Below are positions 16,051 to 23,139 of a DNA stretch of 25,353 nucleotides, one piece after another. The DNA lies in contig JBGSYN010000107.1 of NCBI GenBank assembly GCA_041750975.1, positions 1 to 25,353 of the forward strand. The letters are read 5' to 3'. Source of the DNA: JBGSYN01 sp041750975. GTDB taxonomy: Bacteria > Pseudomonadota > Alphaproteobacteria > Geminicoccales > Geminicoccaceae. The position numbers were made by a program, and so were the translations under genes. Within the stretch, counting starts at the first letter, position 1. The number at the start of each line of letters is the position of its first letter. The notes below the pieces were generated by a model that did no database searches, was not told the origin of the DNA, and saw only the letters and a list, made by a program, of their open reading frames with translations.

Positions 16051-17340
16051 TCAGCCGTCGATCTGTTTTTGGACTGAATCCAGAAGGCTTTGAGCCGCTT
16101 CTTCGGATGATTTCTCACCGATGAAGGCAGCCCCGAACTCGCGGCTAGTATCGTTCCACATCGTGGCGATCGCTGCCGGTCCGCGGGCATAAGGCCCCCA
16201 GCTGCGGGCACCTTCAGTGAACTGTTTCTGGAAGCCCTCGGTCCCTTCCGGGAAGGGCTTTTTCGCCAGCAAGCTTTGTTGCGCTGGGAAGTAACCAGTG
16301 TTGTATTGCTGCCAGAACTCTTCCGAATTCAGCCATTGCATCAAGGCCCAGGCCTCCTCCGGATACTCGGTATTGGCGTTGACGCACAGCGACTGGCCGC
16401 CCAGATGCGTCGTCGGCTTGCCATCCGGCGGACTGGGCGTCATCGCTGTCGTAAACGGCAGTGCCTCGCCCGGATTGCGCGCCTTCCAGTCGTCGAACAT
16501 CTGCACGGCGGTGAAGACCGGGACGATGGTCGCAGCCGAATCTCCGCTGACGATCGGCTCCATGATTTCCGGGGCATTCCAGGCATCGATGCCAAGGCTG
16601 CCGGCCGTCGTCAGATCCTCGTCGAGATAGGTCTTCCAATATTCGATGGTCTCGGCGACGTGCGCTGGCTCGACGCCGAGTTGGTAGCCGCCATTGCCGT
16701 CATCGACGACGAGCGAGGCGCCTTCGCTCCACCATTTGAAATTGGCGAGGAACCAGATTGTGTTTGCGCTCGAGGCGCCAGCGGCGAAGCCGAGCCCGGT
16801 CTTGCCGGTTTCGGCCTTCACCTTGCGGGCCATATCGAGCAGCTCTTCCCAGGTTTCCGGGATTTTCTCGACGCCGGCCTCGGTCAGGATCTCCTTGTTA
16901 TACACCATAGCCCAGGTGTCGGTCGCGAAGGGCACGCCATAGAACTCGTCGCCTGCCTGGTTGTAGGTCAGGTCCGAGGCGATGAAATCTTCCCAGCCAT
17001 TGGCGCCGATGCCTTTCTCTGCGACCATCTCGCTGAGCTCCATGCAAGCTTCAGCGGTGCCGAGATCCTTGATCCAGACAAAGGCCAGATGGGCGATATC
17101 CGGCCCGCCGCCGGTCGCCGCCTCGCGAATGAACTGGTCGCGCGCGTCCTTGAAGGCGATGCGCTCCAACTCGACGGAAACCCCGGGATTGCGCCGTTCG
17201 AATTCGTCGAGCCCGGCCTGGATTTCATCGACATTGTCATAAGCATAGCGAAAGACGAGATCGGCATCGGCCAAGGCCGCACTACAGCTCAGTGCCGCAA
17301 GTCCGGCACTTGCGAAAAGCTTCGTTGTCAACTTGCCCAT
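16051..17340 (-). CDS. Carbohydrate ABC transporter substrate-binding protein (paralogue)
   Basis: Second periplasmic binding protein of the same CUT1 subfamily, 429 aa from ATG 17340, with signal peptide residues 1-24 (ALA-DA). The start is set by GGGAGG 7 nt upstream; an adjacent ATG at 17343 is also possible. It is clearly paralogous to the protein at 12883-14169: both share 'DTxAxVYNKxxLxEAG', 'ATGKTGxGFxAG', 'TIWFLxNFxWWS', 'RSWGPYxxGPxAIxxMWN' and 'GEKSSExAAQ'. It is encoded on the opposite strand, tail-to-tail with the permeases, and may feed the same permeases with another ligand. No permease of its own is seen on its strand. Confidence 0.93.
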   Translation of the reverse strand: MGKLTTKLFASAGLAALSCSAALADADLVFRYAYDNVDEIQAGLDEFERRNPGVSVELERIAFKDARDQFIREAATGGGPDIAHLAFVWIKDLGTAEACMELSEMVAEKGIGANGWEDFIASDLTYNQAGDEFYGVPFATDTWAMVYNKEILTEAGVEKIPETWEELLDMARKVKAETGKTGLGFAAGASSANTIWFLANFKWWSEGASLVVDDGNGGYQLGVEPAHVAETIEYWKTYLDEDLTTAGSLGIDAWNAPEIMEPIVSGDSAATIVPVFTAVQMFDDWKARNPGEALPFTTAMTPSPPDGKPTTHLGGQSLCVNANTEYPEEAWALMQWLNSEEFWQQYNTGYFPAQQSLLAKKPFPEGTEGFQKQFTEGARSWGPYARGPAAIATMWNDTSREFGAAFIGEKSSEEAAQSLLDSVQKQIDG

Positions 17341-17494
17341 CATTTCGCCTCCCAGCGATGTTTTTCGATGGGTCCAGGTGTACGGTCCGGTGAGCGACGG
17401 CGTCAAGCGGACCCTGTTAGCGAAACCATGAGAACGGCGGCAATGCTGGCGCTATTCAGCATCGCCGCCTGGAAGTCTCGACCAAATTTGGGGC

Positions 17495-19072
17495 TTAGGG
17501 GTGCACAATGTCGTGCTTCTTGCCATCGAACTTGGTGAAGCTGAAACTGTGAGCCTCATGCATCAGCGCGCTTTGATTGGTGAGAACATCGATAGCGATC
17601 TGCTCTCCCAAGCGGAGCGACTCCGTATAATCAGTGCGCCAATGAACACCAGCCATGTTGCGGCCGATGGCGATGTTTGCTGCGACCTTGTTGAGTTCGT
17701 TGCCGACCGTCAAGGCGCCGCCCGTGTAAGGCTTGAGCGACTTGCCGTCCGCCGAGGTCTGAACCGGATCCGGCAATTCGTGACTCTCATCGAAGAATGC
17801 CTTGAGGATCGTGACGCAGGCGCCAGCAACCGTGGCATGACCCGCACCATAAGCCGGATGGGTCGGGCTGCCTTCAGGAAACGCCATCGGCATGAAGAAT
17901 GTGCCGTTCTTCGTCGCCATCTGCTGCACCGCATTGGAATTCAAGACGGAAGCATGGATCGGATAGGTCTTCTGGTTTGTGCTTGTCCAATGAACCAGAC
18001 CGCCATAGGCCTCCGGCCGAAGCCGGCGATGGACCACCCATTTTTGATACCAGACCGCCTTCAGGGCGCGGGTGGCGACTTCACAAACCAGAGTAAGAAT
18101 GTGGGTGCCGCCAAATGTGCCGAAACCCGCCTGTTTGGCGGAGGTCTTGTAAGGATTGCCGTTATCGACCGGTGCTCCGATCTGCAGCAAGATCAGGCAG
18201 GCGTTGAGATAGGCTTCGTAGAGCTGATCGATGTGAACATATTGGCCGAGATCGCGCATCGAGCGGATATGGCGGCGTTCGCTATCGAACTGGTCTAGAA
18301 GCCCTTGTGCGCGTCCGTTTTGCACCGCCAGCCAGTCTTCCGGATAGATCAGGTAATCGATGCTCGGTGCCGTCGTCTTCTGCCTCTGGCTGATCGAGAG
18401 AGTGCCGTAACTGATGTCCTTCAGGAGGAATTGCGATACATAGGGACCGACCAGATCACCCCAGGCCGAGCCGCGAAACACGGTTCCCGGCGTGACATTG
18501 CCGGCATTGTCTCGCGGTCCGGAGAACGCGCTGCCGAGGCCGGTCAACTCGGTGCAGGCATTGGCAACGCCCTGATTGTTGCCGAACTCCACAAACGGGA
18601 CATCGCGCAACAGCGCCATCCAATAAAGCTCGATCGCCTCAGCCGCAGCTTCGGCGCTGTCGACCTTGGGTGCCGCTGGAATGAAATACTGATCGGGGTT
18701 GTTGACTTCTGTATCCCCAGAGAACCCGGCTTGGGGATTGATGAGTTTGCGACCGAAAGGCGGCACATCGCTGTGCAGCGTTATCGCATCTTCGAATTGC
18801 GAGCCGCCGAGCTGATTGGCTAGGGCTTGCTGCAAATCCTGATAGACAACGGGGTCGACCTCACCGAATTCGTTGATGTGCCGCAGACCCTTGTGAAAAT
18901 TGCCGATGAAGGTTGGGTGGTCGGTCTCGTCGCCATTCGGCGTGTGCGCAGTCGGTAATGGCCGGCTGAACGCCGGATGAGGCACGATGGCCACCTTTTG
19001 CGCCGCAATCTCAATGGGCTCGTCCAGATCCGCATTGTCGTGTTTGGTGGTATCGAGATCTTCAACAGACAT
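17495..19072 (-). CDS. Vanadium-dependent haloperoxidase (bromoperoxidase type)
   Basis: A 525-aa homologue of algal/cyanobacterial vanadium bromoperoxidases, which oxidise halides with H2O2. Residues map with exact spacing onto Corallina bromoperoxidase: Lys344 and Arg352 (QKWVVHRRLRPE; K398/R406), His405 and His412 (PTHPAYGAGHAT; H478/H485), and Arg471 and His477 (GRNMAGVHWRTD; R545 and vanadate-coordinating H551). The His at 405, rather than Phe, favours bromo- over chloroperoxidase. The Ser next to the acid-base His (S483) is Ala410 here. No signal peptide is obvious, so location is unclear. A GAGAGGG site lies 7 nt before ATG 19072. It stands alone between the sugar-binding protein and a long non-coding stretch. 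Phosphatase activity of the same superfamily is a weaker alternative. Confidence 0.9.
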   Translation of the reverse strand: MSVEDLDTTKHDNADLDEPIEIAAQKVAIVPHPAFSRPLPTAHTPNGDETDHPTFIGNFHKGLRHINEFGEVDPVVYQDLQQALANQLGGSQFEDAITLHSDVPPFGRKLINPQAGFSGDTEVNNPDQYFIPAAPKVDSAEAAAEAIELYWMALLRDVPFVEFGNNQGVANACTELTGLGSAFSGPRDNAGNVTPGTVFRGSAWGDLVGPYVSQFLLKDISYGTLSISQRQKTTAPSIDYLIYPEDWLAVQNGRAQGLLDQFDSERRHIRSMRDLGQYVHIDQLYEAYLNACLILLQIGAPVDNGNPYKTSAKQAGFGTFGGTHILTLVCEVATRALKAVWYQKWVVHRRLRPEAYGGLVHWTSTNQKTYPIHASVLNSNAVQQMATKNGTFFMPMAFPEGSPTHPAYGAGHATVAGACVTILKAFFDESHELPDPVQTSADGKSLKPYTGGALTVGNELNKVAANIAIGRNMAGVHWRTDYTESLRLGEQIAIDVLTNQSALMHEAHSFSFTKFDGKKHDIVHP

Positions 19073-19422
19073 GTGTACGCCCTCTCACTCGTGAGGTTGA
19101 CCTTGGGTGCAACGGCTGAGCACAATTATCCGCTTTTAGCGCGGTGCGCTTCATTAGTGAGCGCCAGTTTTCCAGGATGTGGGAACCACCACAAAACCAA
19201 GAATAAACACGGCGAGGTCTGCTTTCCGTGCTGATTTGTTCTCTTCTTGAAATGTTCGGTAAGCCAGGCGCAAGATCTTTCATTGGCCGACTTTTCAGCG
19301 CAAGAGCCTGACGCGCGCTGCCCGCTACGTTTCGGGACCGGCATCCCCGCCGCTATCGATACTGCGGAGGGTGTCCGCGGTTGCGCTGCTGCGAATCTCG
19401 AAGAGCATTGCCGTCGATCCCG

Positions 19423-19443
19423 TCGCGGTCGCAGTGACCGCGA
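19423..19443. repeat. Perfect 8-bp inverted repeat, 5-nt loop
   Basis: Arms TCGCGGTC and GACCGCGA enclose GCAGT. It lies in the long intergenic region before the small-membrane-protein gene. There is no T-run, so it is not a classical terminator. It may be an RNA hairpin or a protein-binding palindrome. Confidence 0.5.
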
Positions 19444-19494
19444 TGCACTGCGTCAAATCCCGTTCTGACTCCTGACAAAGATGTGCGGGGAAGC

Positions 19495-19521
19495 GCGAAG
19501 GGGATCGCCGATCCCTTTCGC
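19495..19521. repeat. 12-bp inverted repeat with one mismatch, 3-nt loop
   Basis: GCGAAGGGGATC and GATCCCTTTCGC pair at 11 of 12 positions (the odd pair is a G-T in DNA terms, G-U in RNA) around GCC. The structure would be a very stable RNA hairpin ~190 nt upstream of the small ORF. It is not followed by a T-run. Origin unknown. Confidence 0.5.
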
Positions 19522-19711
19522 ATTCACTTCTGCATGCGGCGCTGCACGTTCCGACCCGGCTCGGCTCTGGTCAAGGGACCTTCCAGAGACCAGCCAAAAC
19601 GCGTCGCTGCGAGGGCCTGCCATGAGCGGCCCGTGGCACTGCCGCCTTTCGGATTGGCCCTGGCGTTCCTACTTAGGGGGCACAGCGTATTGGCAGCTTT
19701 TGGAGTTTAGC

Positions 19712-19855
19712 ATGGCAACACCCGGCAATCACGGCAGCTCAGGCAATCAGGTCGGTGACTACATCAATCAGGTCGTAACCTGGTTCAAGACACGGGGGCA
19801 GAACGAATGGATCATGTTCGGCCTTGGCGTCGTGATCGGTCTCCTGATTGGCTGA
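19712..19855 (+). CDS. Small membrane protein, 47 aa
   Basis: A short ORF from ATG 19712 with TGGAG about 6 nt upstream. The first half is hydrophilic (MATPGNHGSSGNQVGDYINQ), followed by an amphipathic segment 'VVTWFKTRGQNEW' and a C-terminal hydrophobic helix 'IMFGLGVVIGLLIG' (residues ~34-47). It ends 27 bp from the stop of the convergent MarR gene. It could be a single-TM small protein anchored with a short tail. The frame stays open upstream to 19481, but the ribosome binding site supports the short form. No family recognised. Confidence 0.5.
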   Translation: MATPGNHGSSGNQVGDYINQVVTWFKTRGQNEWIMFGLGVVIGLLIG

Positions 19856-19882
19856 CGGGTGATCGGCCGACTTGGGCCGGTC

Positions 19883-20347
19883 TCATGGGCTGCGGTCGGC
19901 GTCGAGCTTGCGGCGTAGTATTTCGAGATGCGGAAGGACGGTTTCGAAGAGACCGGGGCCGAGATCGGATGCCAGGGCCAGAAGCTCGGGCGTGATGTTC
20001 CGGATCGCCTGATCTCTGGCGCTGCGCCCGGCGGGCGTGATGGCGACGATCTTGCCGCGGCCGTCCTGCGGGTCCTGGATCACCGAGACCAGGCCCTTGG
20101 CCTCCAGCTTCTGAACTGTGTTGGTCATGGTCGGCTTCGAGACCTGCATGGCGCGGGCAAGCTCATGCGGGCTTCGCCTGTCGCCAAGGCGGACGAAATG
20201 ATTGAGGACGATAAATTGCGACATGGTGAGGTCGCAAGGCAGCACCCGCTCGAGCCGGTTGCGCGAGAGCTGCTCGACGATGCCGATCTCGTTGAAGAAT
20301 CGAAACAGCATCTCGCCGTCAAGAGCGCCGTCGTTCGGTTCATGCAT
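19883..20347 (-). CDS. MarR family transcriptional regulator
   Basis: A 154-aa winged-helix regulator. The DNA-binding part is 'SPHELARAMQVSKPTMTNTVQKLEAKGLVSV' (59-89) followed by the wing 'DPQDGRGKIVAITPAGR' (92-108), typical of MarR. ATG 20347 is preferred; the frame stays open upstream, but that part overlaps the nitroreductase gene and has unusual composition. The only visible GAGGA is ~18 nt before the ATG, so initiation may rely on coupling to the upstream nitroreductase, whose stop is 22 bp away. Being co-transcribed with an oxidoreductase preceded by a palindrome, it probably represses its own operon until a phenolic or oxidising ligand binds. Confidence 0.88.
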   Translation of the reverse strand: MHEPNDGALDGEMLFRFFNEIGIVEQLSRNRLERVLPCDLTMSQFIVLNHFVRLGDRRSPHELARAMQVSKPTMTNTVQKLEAKGLVSVIQDPQDGRGKIVAITPAGRSARDQAIRNITPELLALASDLGPGLFETVLPHLEILRRKLDADRSP

Positions 20348-20369
20348 CGCAGTGCGGCACGATATATCC

Positions 20370-21524
20370 TCAGTTCTTGAGCCTCGTCTCGAGCGGCCAG
20401 CGCGGTGAGGGCGGAACGTCCACACCGTAGCCGACGCGCGCCAGCATCTGCAGGCGATGGTTGGTGTCAATGCCGATCTCCTCATCCATTTCGGTCTTGA
20501 GCTCGGCCATTTCAGGATATTCCTGCAGCGCCTGGCTCAAGGGCTGGAGGCCCAGGCCGAGAGCCGTCGCCTGGAGATTGATCCGCACCCAGTCGCGACC
20601 GGCATCGAGCTGATCGAGCCGGCTGTTGCCGGGTGTGTTCAGCCAGATATAGCCCATCGCACTGCCCAGGACCTCTCGATACATGGCGAGACCCTGGGCG
20701 AAGGCGTTCGATTGCGGGTCGGCGAGCTGCTCGCGCGACAGCATGCCGGCCAAGGCCAGCGTTTCGAGAAACGGCCCGCCAAGGTCGATGCCGTCGGGGT
20801 TGGCCTCGATCTCGGATTTGCCGATCCGCATCAGATCGATCGATTCCTGGAGTGTGCGGGGAGTGATGGATTCCTTCACGTGCGCCCGCCAGGTGAGGTC
20901 ACGAAGGGTGGCGATCCGGGCGGGCTCGACGCTGCCGCCGGTCGGCAGATCGCAGGCTGCCTCGAGGGTTTGCAACTGAGCGGCCTCGACTGCGCGAGAC
21001 GTGTCGAACGGTTCCTTGTTGGTGCGCCGGTCCAGGACGTGGACGAAAAGCGGGTCTGGCAGGACCTCGGCGGAGCGCCGAAAGGTCAGGTGGGCGACGG
21101 AGTTGCCGGCGAGGCGGTCGCCGCCTTCGCCATCGGGGAAGGGCCGGATGTCCAGGGCATAGCCTTCGGCTGCGGCCGCCATGCGCGCGAGTTCGAGAAA
21201 GCAGCCGAGGCCGATCACGATCTGCCGATCGAACGGGTCCGTCGCCGGCAGTCGGCGTTCGGGGTCGGCGGTGAGAACCGCCTGATCGTCCCCCAGGAGT
21301 GTGACCATCCAGGGCTGCCGGTTATGCGGGTTCGGGGCCAGAAGCGCGTAGGAGAAGGCATGAAGACGCGGATCCCGATAGGCCTTTCCCGCCATCCGCC
21401 AGGGGACGAGTGCGGCTTCGGGTGTGCGGGTCAAGGCGAACGTACCGATCCCGGCACCGGCTGCGGCGACGACAAGTGTCGAGCCTCCCGCGATTTTGAG
21501 AAATTTCCGCCGCTTGAGAGACAT
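20370..21524 (-). CDS. Tat-exported nitroreductase family protein
   Basis: A 384-aa flavin-dependent oxidoreductase of the nitroreductase superfamily, resembling the Acg-like long form. The N-terminus carries a twin-arginine signal (KRRKFLK at 4-10, then a hydrophobic stretch to ~31), suggesting export of the folded FMN protein to the periplasm. 'NPHNRQPW' (65-72) matches the FMN-binding 'SxxNxQPW' motif. AAGGAT lies ~8 nt before ATG 21524. It is the first gene of the operon with the MarR regulator, and its promoter region holds a TTGACA -35 and a 32-bp palindrome. Substrates could be quinones or nitroaromatics; this is not shown by the sequence. Confidence 0.86.
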   Translation of the reverse strand: MSLKRRKFLKIAGGSTLVVAAAGAGIGTFALTRTPEAALVPWRMAGKAYRDPRLHAFSYALLAPNPHNRQPWMVTLLGDDQAVLTADPERRLPATDPFDRQIVIGLGCFLELARMAAAAEGYALDIRPFPDGEGGDRLAGNSVAHLTFRRSAEVLPDPLFVHVLDRRTNKEPFDTSRAVEAAQLQTLEAACDLPTGGSVEPARIATLRDLTWRAHVKESITPRTLQESIDLMRIGKSEIEANPDGIDLGGPFLETLALAGMLSREQLADPQSNAFAQGLAMYREVLGSAMGYIWLNTPGNSRLDQLDAGRDWVRINLQATALGLGLQPLSQALQEYPEMAELKTEMDEEIGIDTNHRLQMLARVGYGVDVPPSPRWPLETRLKN

Positions 21525-21539
21525 GAGGCTATCCTTTGG

Positions 21540-21571
21540 TTAGCTATCGAACTACTTAATTCGATATCTAA
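21540..21571. promoter_or_regulatory. Putative MarR operator: 32-bp near-perfect inverted repeat
   Basis: Arms TTAGCTATCGAA and TTCGATATCTAA are complementary at 11 of 12 positions, with an 8-bp spacer (CTACTTAA). It lies 15-47 bp upstream of the nitroreductase start and downstream of the TTGACA element, so a bound dimer would overlap the -10 region. The size and symmetry fit a MarR-type operator, and the MarR gene is the second gene of this operon. Confidence 0.7.
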
Positions 21572-21578
21572 TTATCAA

Positions 21579-21584
21579 TGTCAA
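21579..21584 (-). promoter_or_regulatory. Consensus -35 element (TTGACA) of the nitroreductase-marR operon
   Basis: On the minus strand TTGACA is a perfect sigma-70-type -35 hexamer. With a 17-bp gap the -10 would be AATTAA, inside the palindrome spacer/arm. The -10 match is imperfect, so the promoter call rests mostly on the -35, on position and on the palindrome overlap. Confidence 0.45.
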
Positions 21585-21613
21585 GCGACATGTTCGCCTG
21601 CCTCCCTAGGAGA

Positions 21614-21868
21614 CTATGGGGTGTAGGTCTGGCCCTGGCTGCGGATGGTTTCGGCCTCGGGATGATCGACATGGACGAACCGGCAATCGCAATATTTACA
21701 AACCGTCTCGTCGCCTTTCTCGAGTGTCAGATATTCGACCGGATGACCGAGGTAATCATTGCCGCCATCGCATTTCGTATGCATGTGCGTGGTGATCACC
21801 ACCAACCGGTCGTCGACCAGATAGAATTCGTCGTCGGGCATCCCGGTTTCCGTCGGGCCGGTTTCCAT
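21614..21868 (-). CDS. CHCC zinc-finger protein (NDUFS6-like)
   Basis: An 84-aa protein from ATG 21868, chosen because AGAGGAAG lies 8 nt upstream; an ATG at 21913 extends it by 15 residues but has no such site. Cys33, His42, Cys57 and Cys60 ('CDGG...LGHPVEYLTL...CKYC') form the zf-CHCC pattern of the alphaproteobacterial/mitochondrial complex I subunit NDUFS6 (13 kDa, accessory). Zinc binding and association with the NADH dehydrogenase are inferred from this family. It stands between the nitroreductase operon and the ABC ATPase, divergent from the latter. Confidence 0.85.
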   Translation of the reverse strand: METGPTETGMPDDEFYLVDDRLVVITTHMHTKCDGGNDYLGHPVEYLTLEKGDETVCKYCDCRFVHVDHPEAETIRSQGQTYTP

Positions 21869-21963
21869 CAAGGCAACTTCCTCTAGACTAGCGCCGCCGT
21901 CACCGGCGACCATTCACCGCAAAGCCCCATCCACGGCGAAGCCACCCACCACAGAGGAGGTCC

Positions 21964-22974
21964 ATGTTCAGCTCGGCACGGAACGACCCGAAGGCCCAGG
22001 ACGATCTGCCAGCGAATGCCATCGAACTCAAGGGCTTGAGGAAAATCTACGCAGCCTCCAAGGACCAGCCGCCCAAGGAAGCGCTGAAGGGCATCAATCT
22101 AGTAGTGCCGCGGGGTTCGATATTCGGCCTGCTCGGGCCCAACGGCGCCGGCAAATCGACGCTGATCAACATGCTCGCCGGGCTCGTCGTCAAGACCTCG
22201 GGCGAGGCCCGGGTCATGGGCATCGACATCGACCGCAATCCGCGCCGCGGCCGGCGGGCGATCGGCGTCGTGCCACAGGAGCTCAATCTCGACGCCTTCT
22301 TCACGCCGCGCGAGGTGCTCGACATCCAGGCGGGGCTCTACGGCGTGCCGAAGCGTCAGCGCAAGACCATGGAGATCCTCGAAGCGGTCGGACTTGCCGA
22401 CAAGGCCGACGCCTATGCGCGCTCGCTCTCAGGCGGCATGCGGCGCCGGCTCCTGGTCGCCAAGGCCCTGGTCCACCAGCCGCCGGTGGTCATCCTCGAC
22501 GAGCCCACCGCAGGGGTCGATGTCGAGCTCCGCCGCTCGCTCTGGCGCTATATGCGTCAGCTCAACGACGAGGGTGTGACGGTGGTGCTGACCACCCATT
22601 ATCTCGAGGAAGCAGAGCAGATGTGCGACCGAATCGCCATCATCGACGAGGGTGCTGTGGTCATCTCCGACGACAAGACCGCACTGCTGAGGCGCATGGA
22701 CGAAAAGCGCATGGTCATCACCCTCGCCGAGCCTGTCACAGGTGAACTGTCGCCGGCGCTTTTGACCCTAGGGGCACGGCTCGAATCCGATGGCCGGATC
22801 GCGGTCGACTACCGGCCGAGCCGGGCCAAGGTCGGCGATATCCTCGATGCCATTCGCGAGAGCGGGCTCACCATCATCGATCTCGCCACCCATGAGGCCG
22901 ATCTCGAGGAACTGTTCATGCGGCTGACCGGAGAGCCGATGGACGACGCCCCCGGCACCGCGGCGGCAGAATAG
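21964..22974 (+). CDS. ABC-2 type transporter ATP-binding protein (YadG-like)
   Basis: A 336-aa cytoplasmic ATPase. It has Walker A GPNGAGKST (58-66), Q-loop VVPQE, signature LSGGMRRRL, Walker B VILDEPTAGVD and H-loop TTHYLEEAE, followed by a ~100-residue C-terminal extension. The type resembles the YadG/NodI drug- or polysaccharide-export ATPases that pair with an ABC-2 permease. GAGGAGG lies just before ATG 21964. No permease gene is adjacent: the next features are a tRNA and a pseudogene. The partner is therefore elsewhere or lost. The transported substrate is unknown. Confidence 0.93.
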   Translation: MFSSARNDPKAQDDLPANAIELKGLRKIYAASKDQPPKEALKGINLVVPRGSIFGLLGPNGAGKSTLINMLAGLVVKTSGEARVMGIDIDRNPRRGRRAIGVVPQELNLDAFFTPREVLDIQAGLYGVPKRQRKTMEILEAVGLADKADAYARSLSGGMRRRLLVAKALVHQPPVVILDEPTAGVDVELRRSLWRYMRQLNDEGVTVVLTTHYLEEAEQMCDRIAIIDEGAVVISDDKTALLRRMDEKRMVITLAEPVTGELSPALLTLGARLESDGRIAVDYRPSRAKVGDILDAIRESGLTIIDLATHEADLEELFMRLTGEPMDDAPGTAAAE

Positions 22975-23015
22975 GCTTCACCAACCCCGGTCCATGCGCT
23001 AGAAACACGGTTCAC

Positions 23016-23091
23016 GCGCGCGTAGCTCAGTGGATAGAGCGCTTGCCTCCGGAGCAAGAGGTCACAGGTTCGAATCCTGTCGTGCGCACCA
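23016..23091 (+). tRNA. tRNA-Arg (anticodon CCG)
   Basis: A complete cloverleaf of 76 nt including encoded CCA. The acceptor stem GCGCGCG/CGTGCGC contains one G-U pair. The D-arm is GCTC..GAGC, the anticodon stem CTTGC/GCAAG has loop CTCCGGA (anticodon CCG at 23049-23051), and the T-arm ACAGG-TTCGAAT-CCTGT carries the canonical TTCGA. Discriminator A precedes CCA. It reads CGG codons. Confidence 0.97.
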
Positions 23092-23139
23092 AGCTCCGCC
23101 GCATGGACGTCAACCCCCGGACAGCGTTGGAACGGACCC

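Larger units (their letters stand above)
19073..19711. other. Long intergenic region with two inverted repeats
   Basis: A 639-bp region between the divergent haloperoxidase gene and the 47-aa small-protein gene. Open frames crossing it have no coding character (no ribosome binding site, no family resemblance). It holds two strong inverted repeats, listed separately (19423-19443 and 19495-19521). It presumably contains the promoters of both flanking genes, but no convincing -35/-10 pair is visible. Confidence 0.45.
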
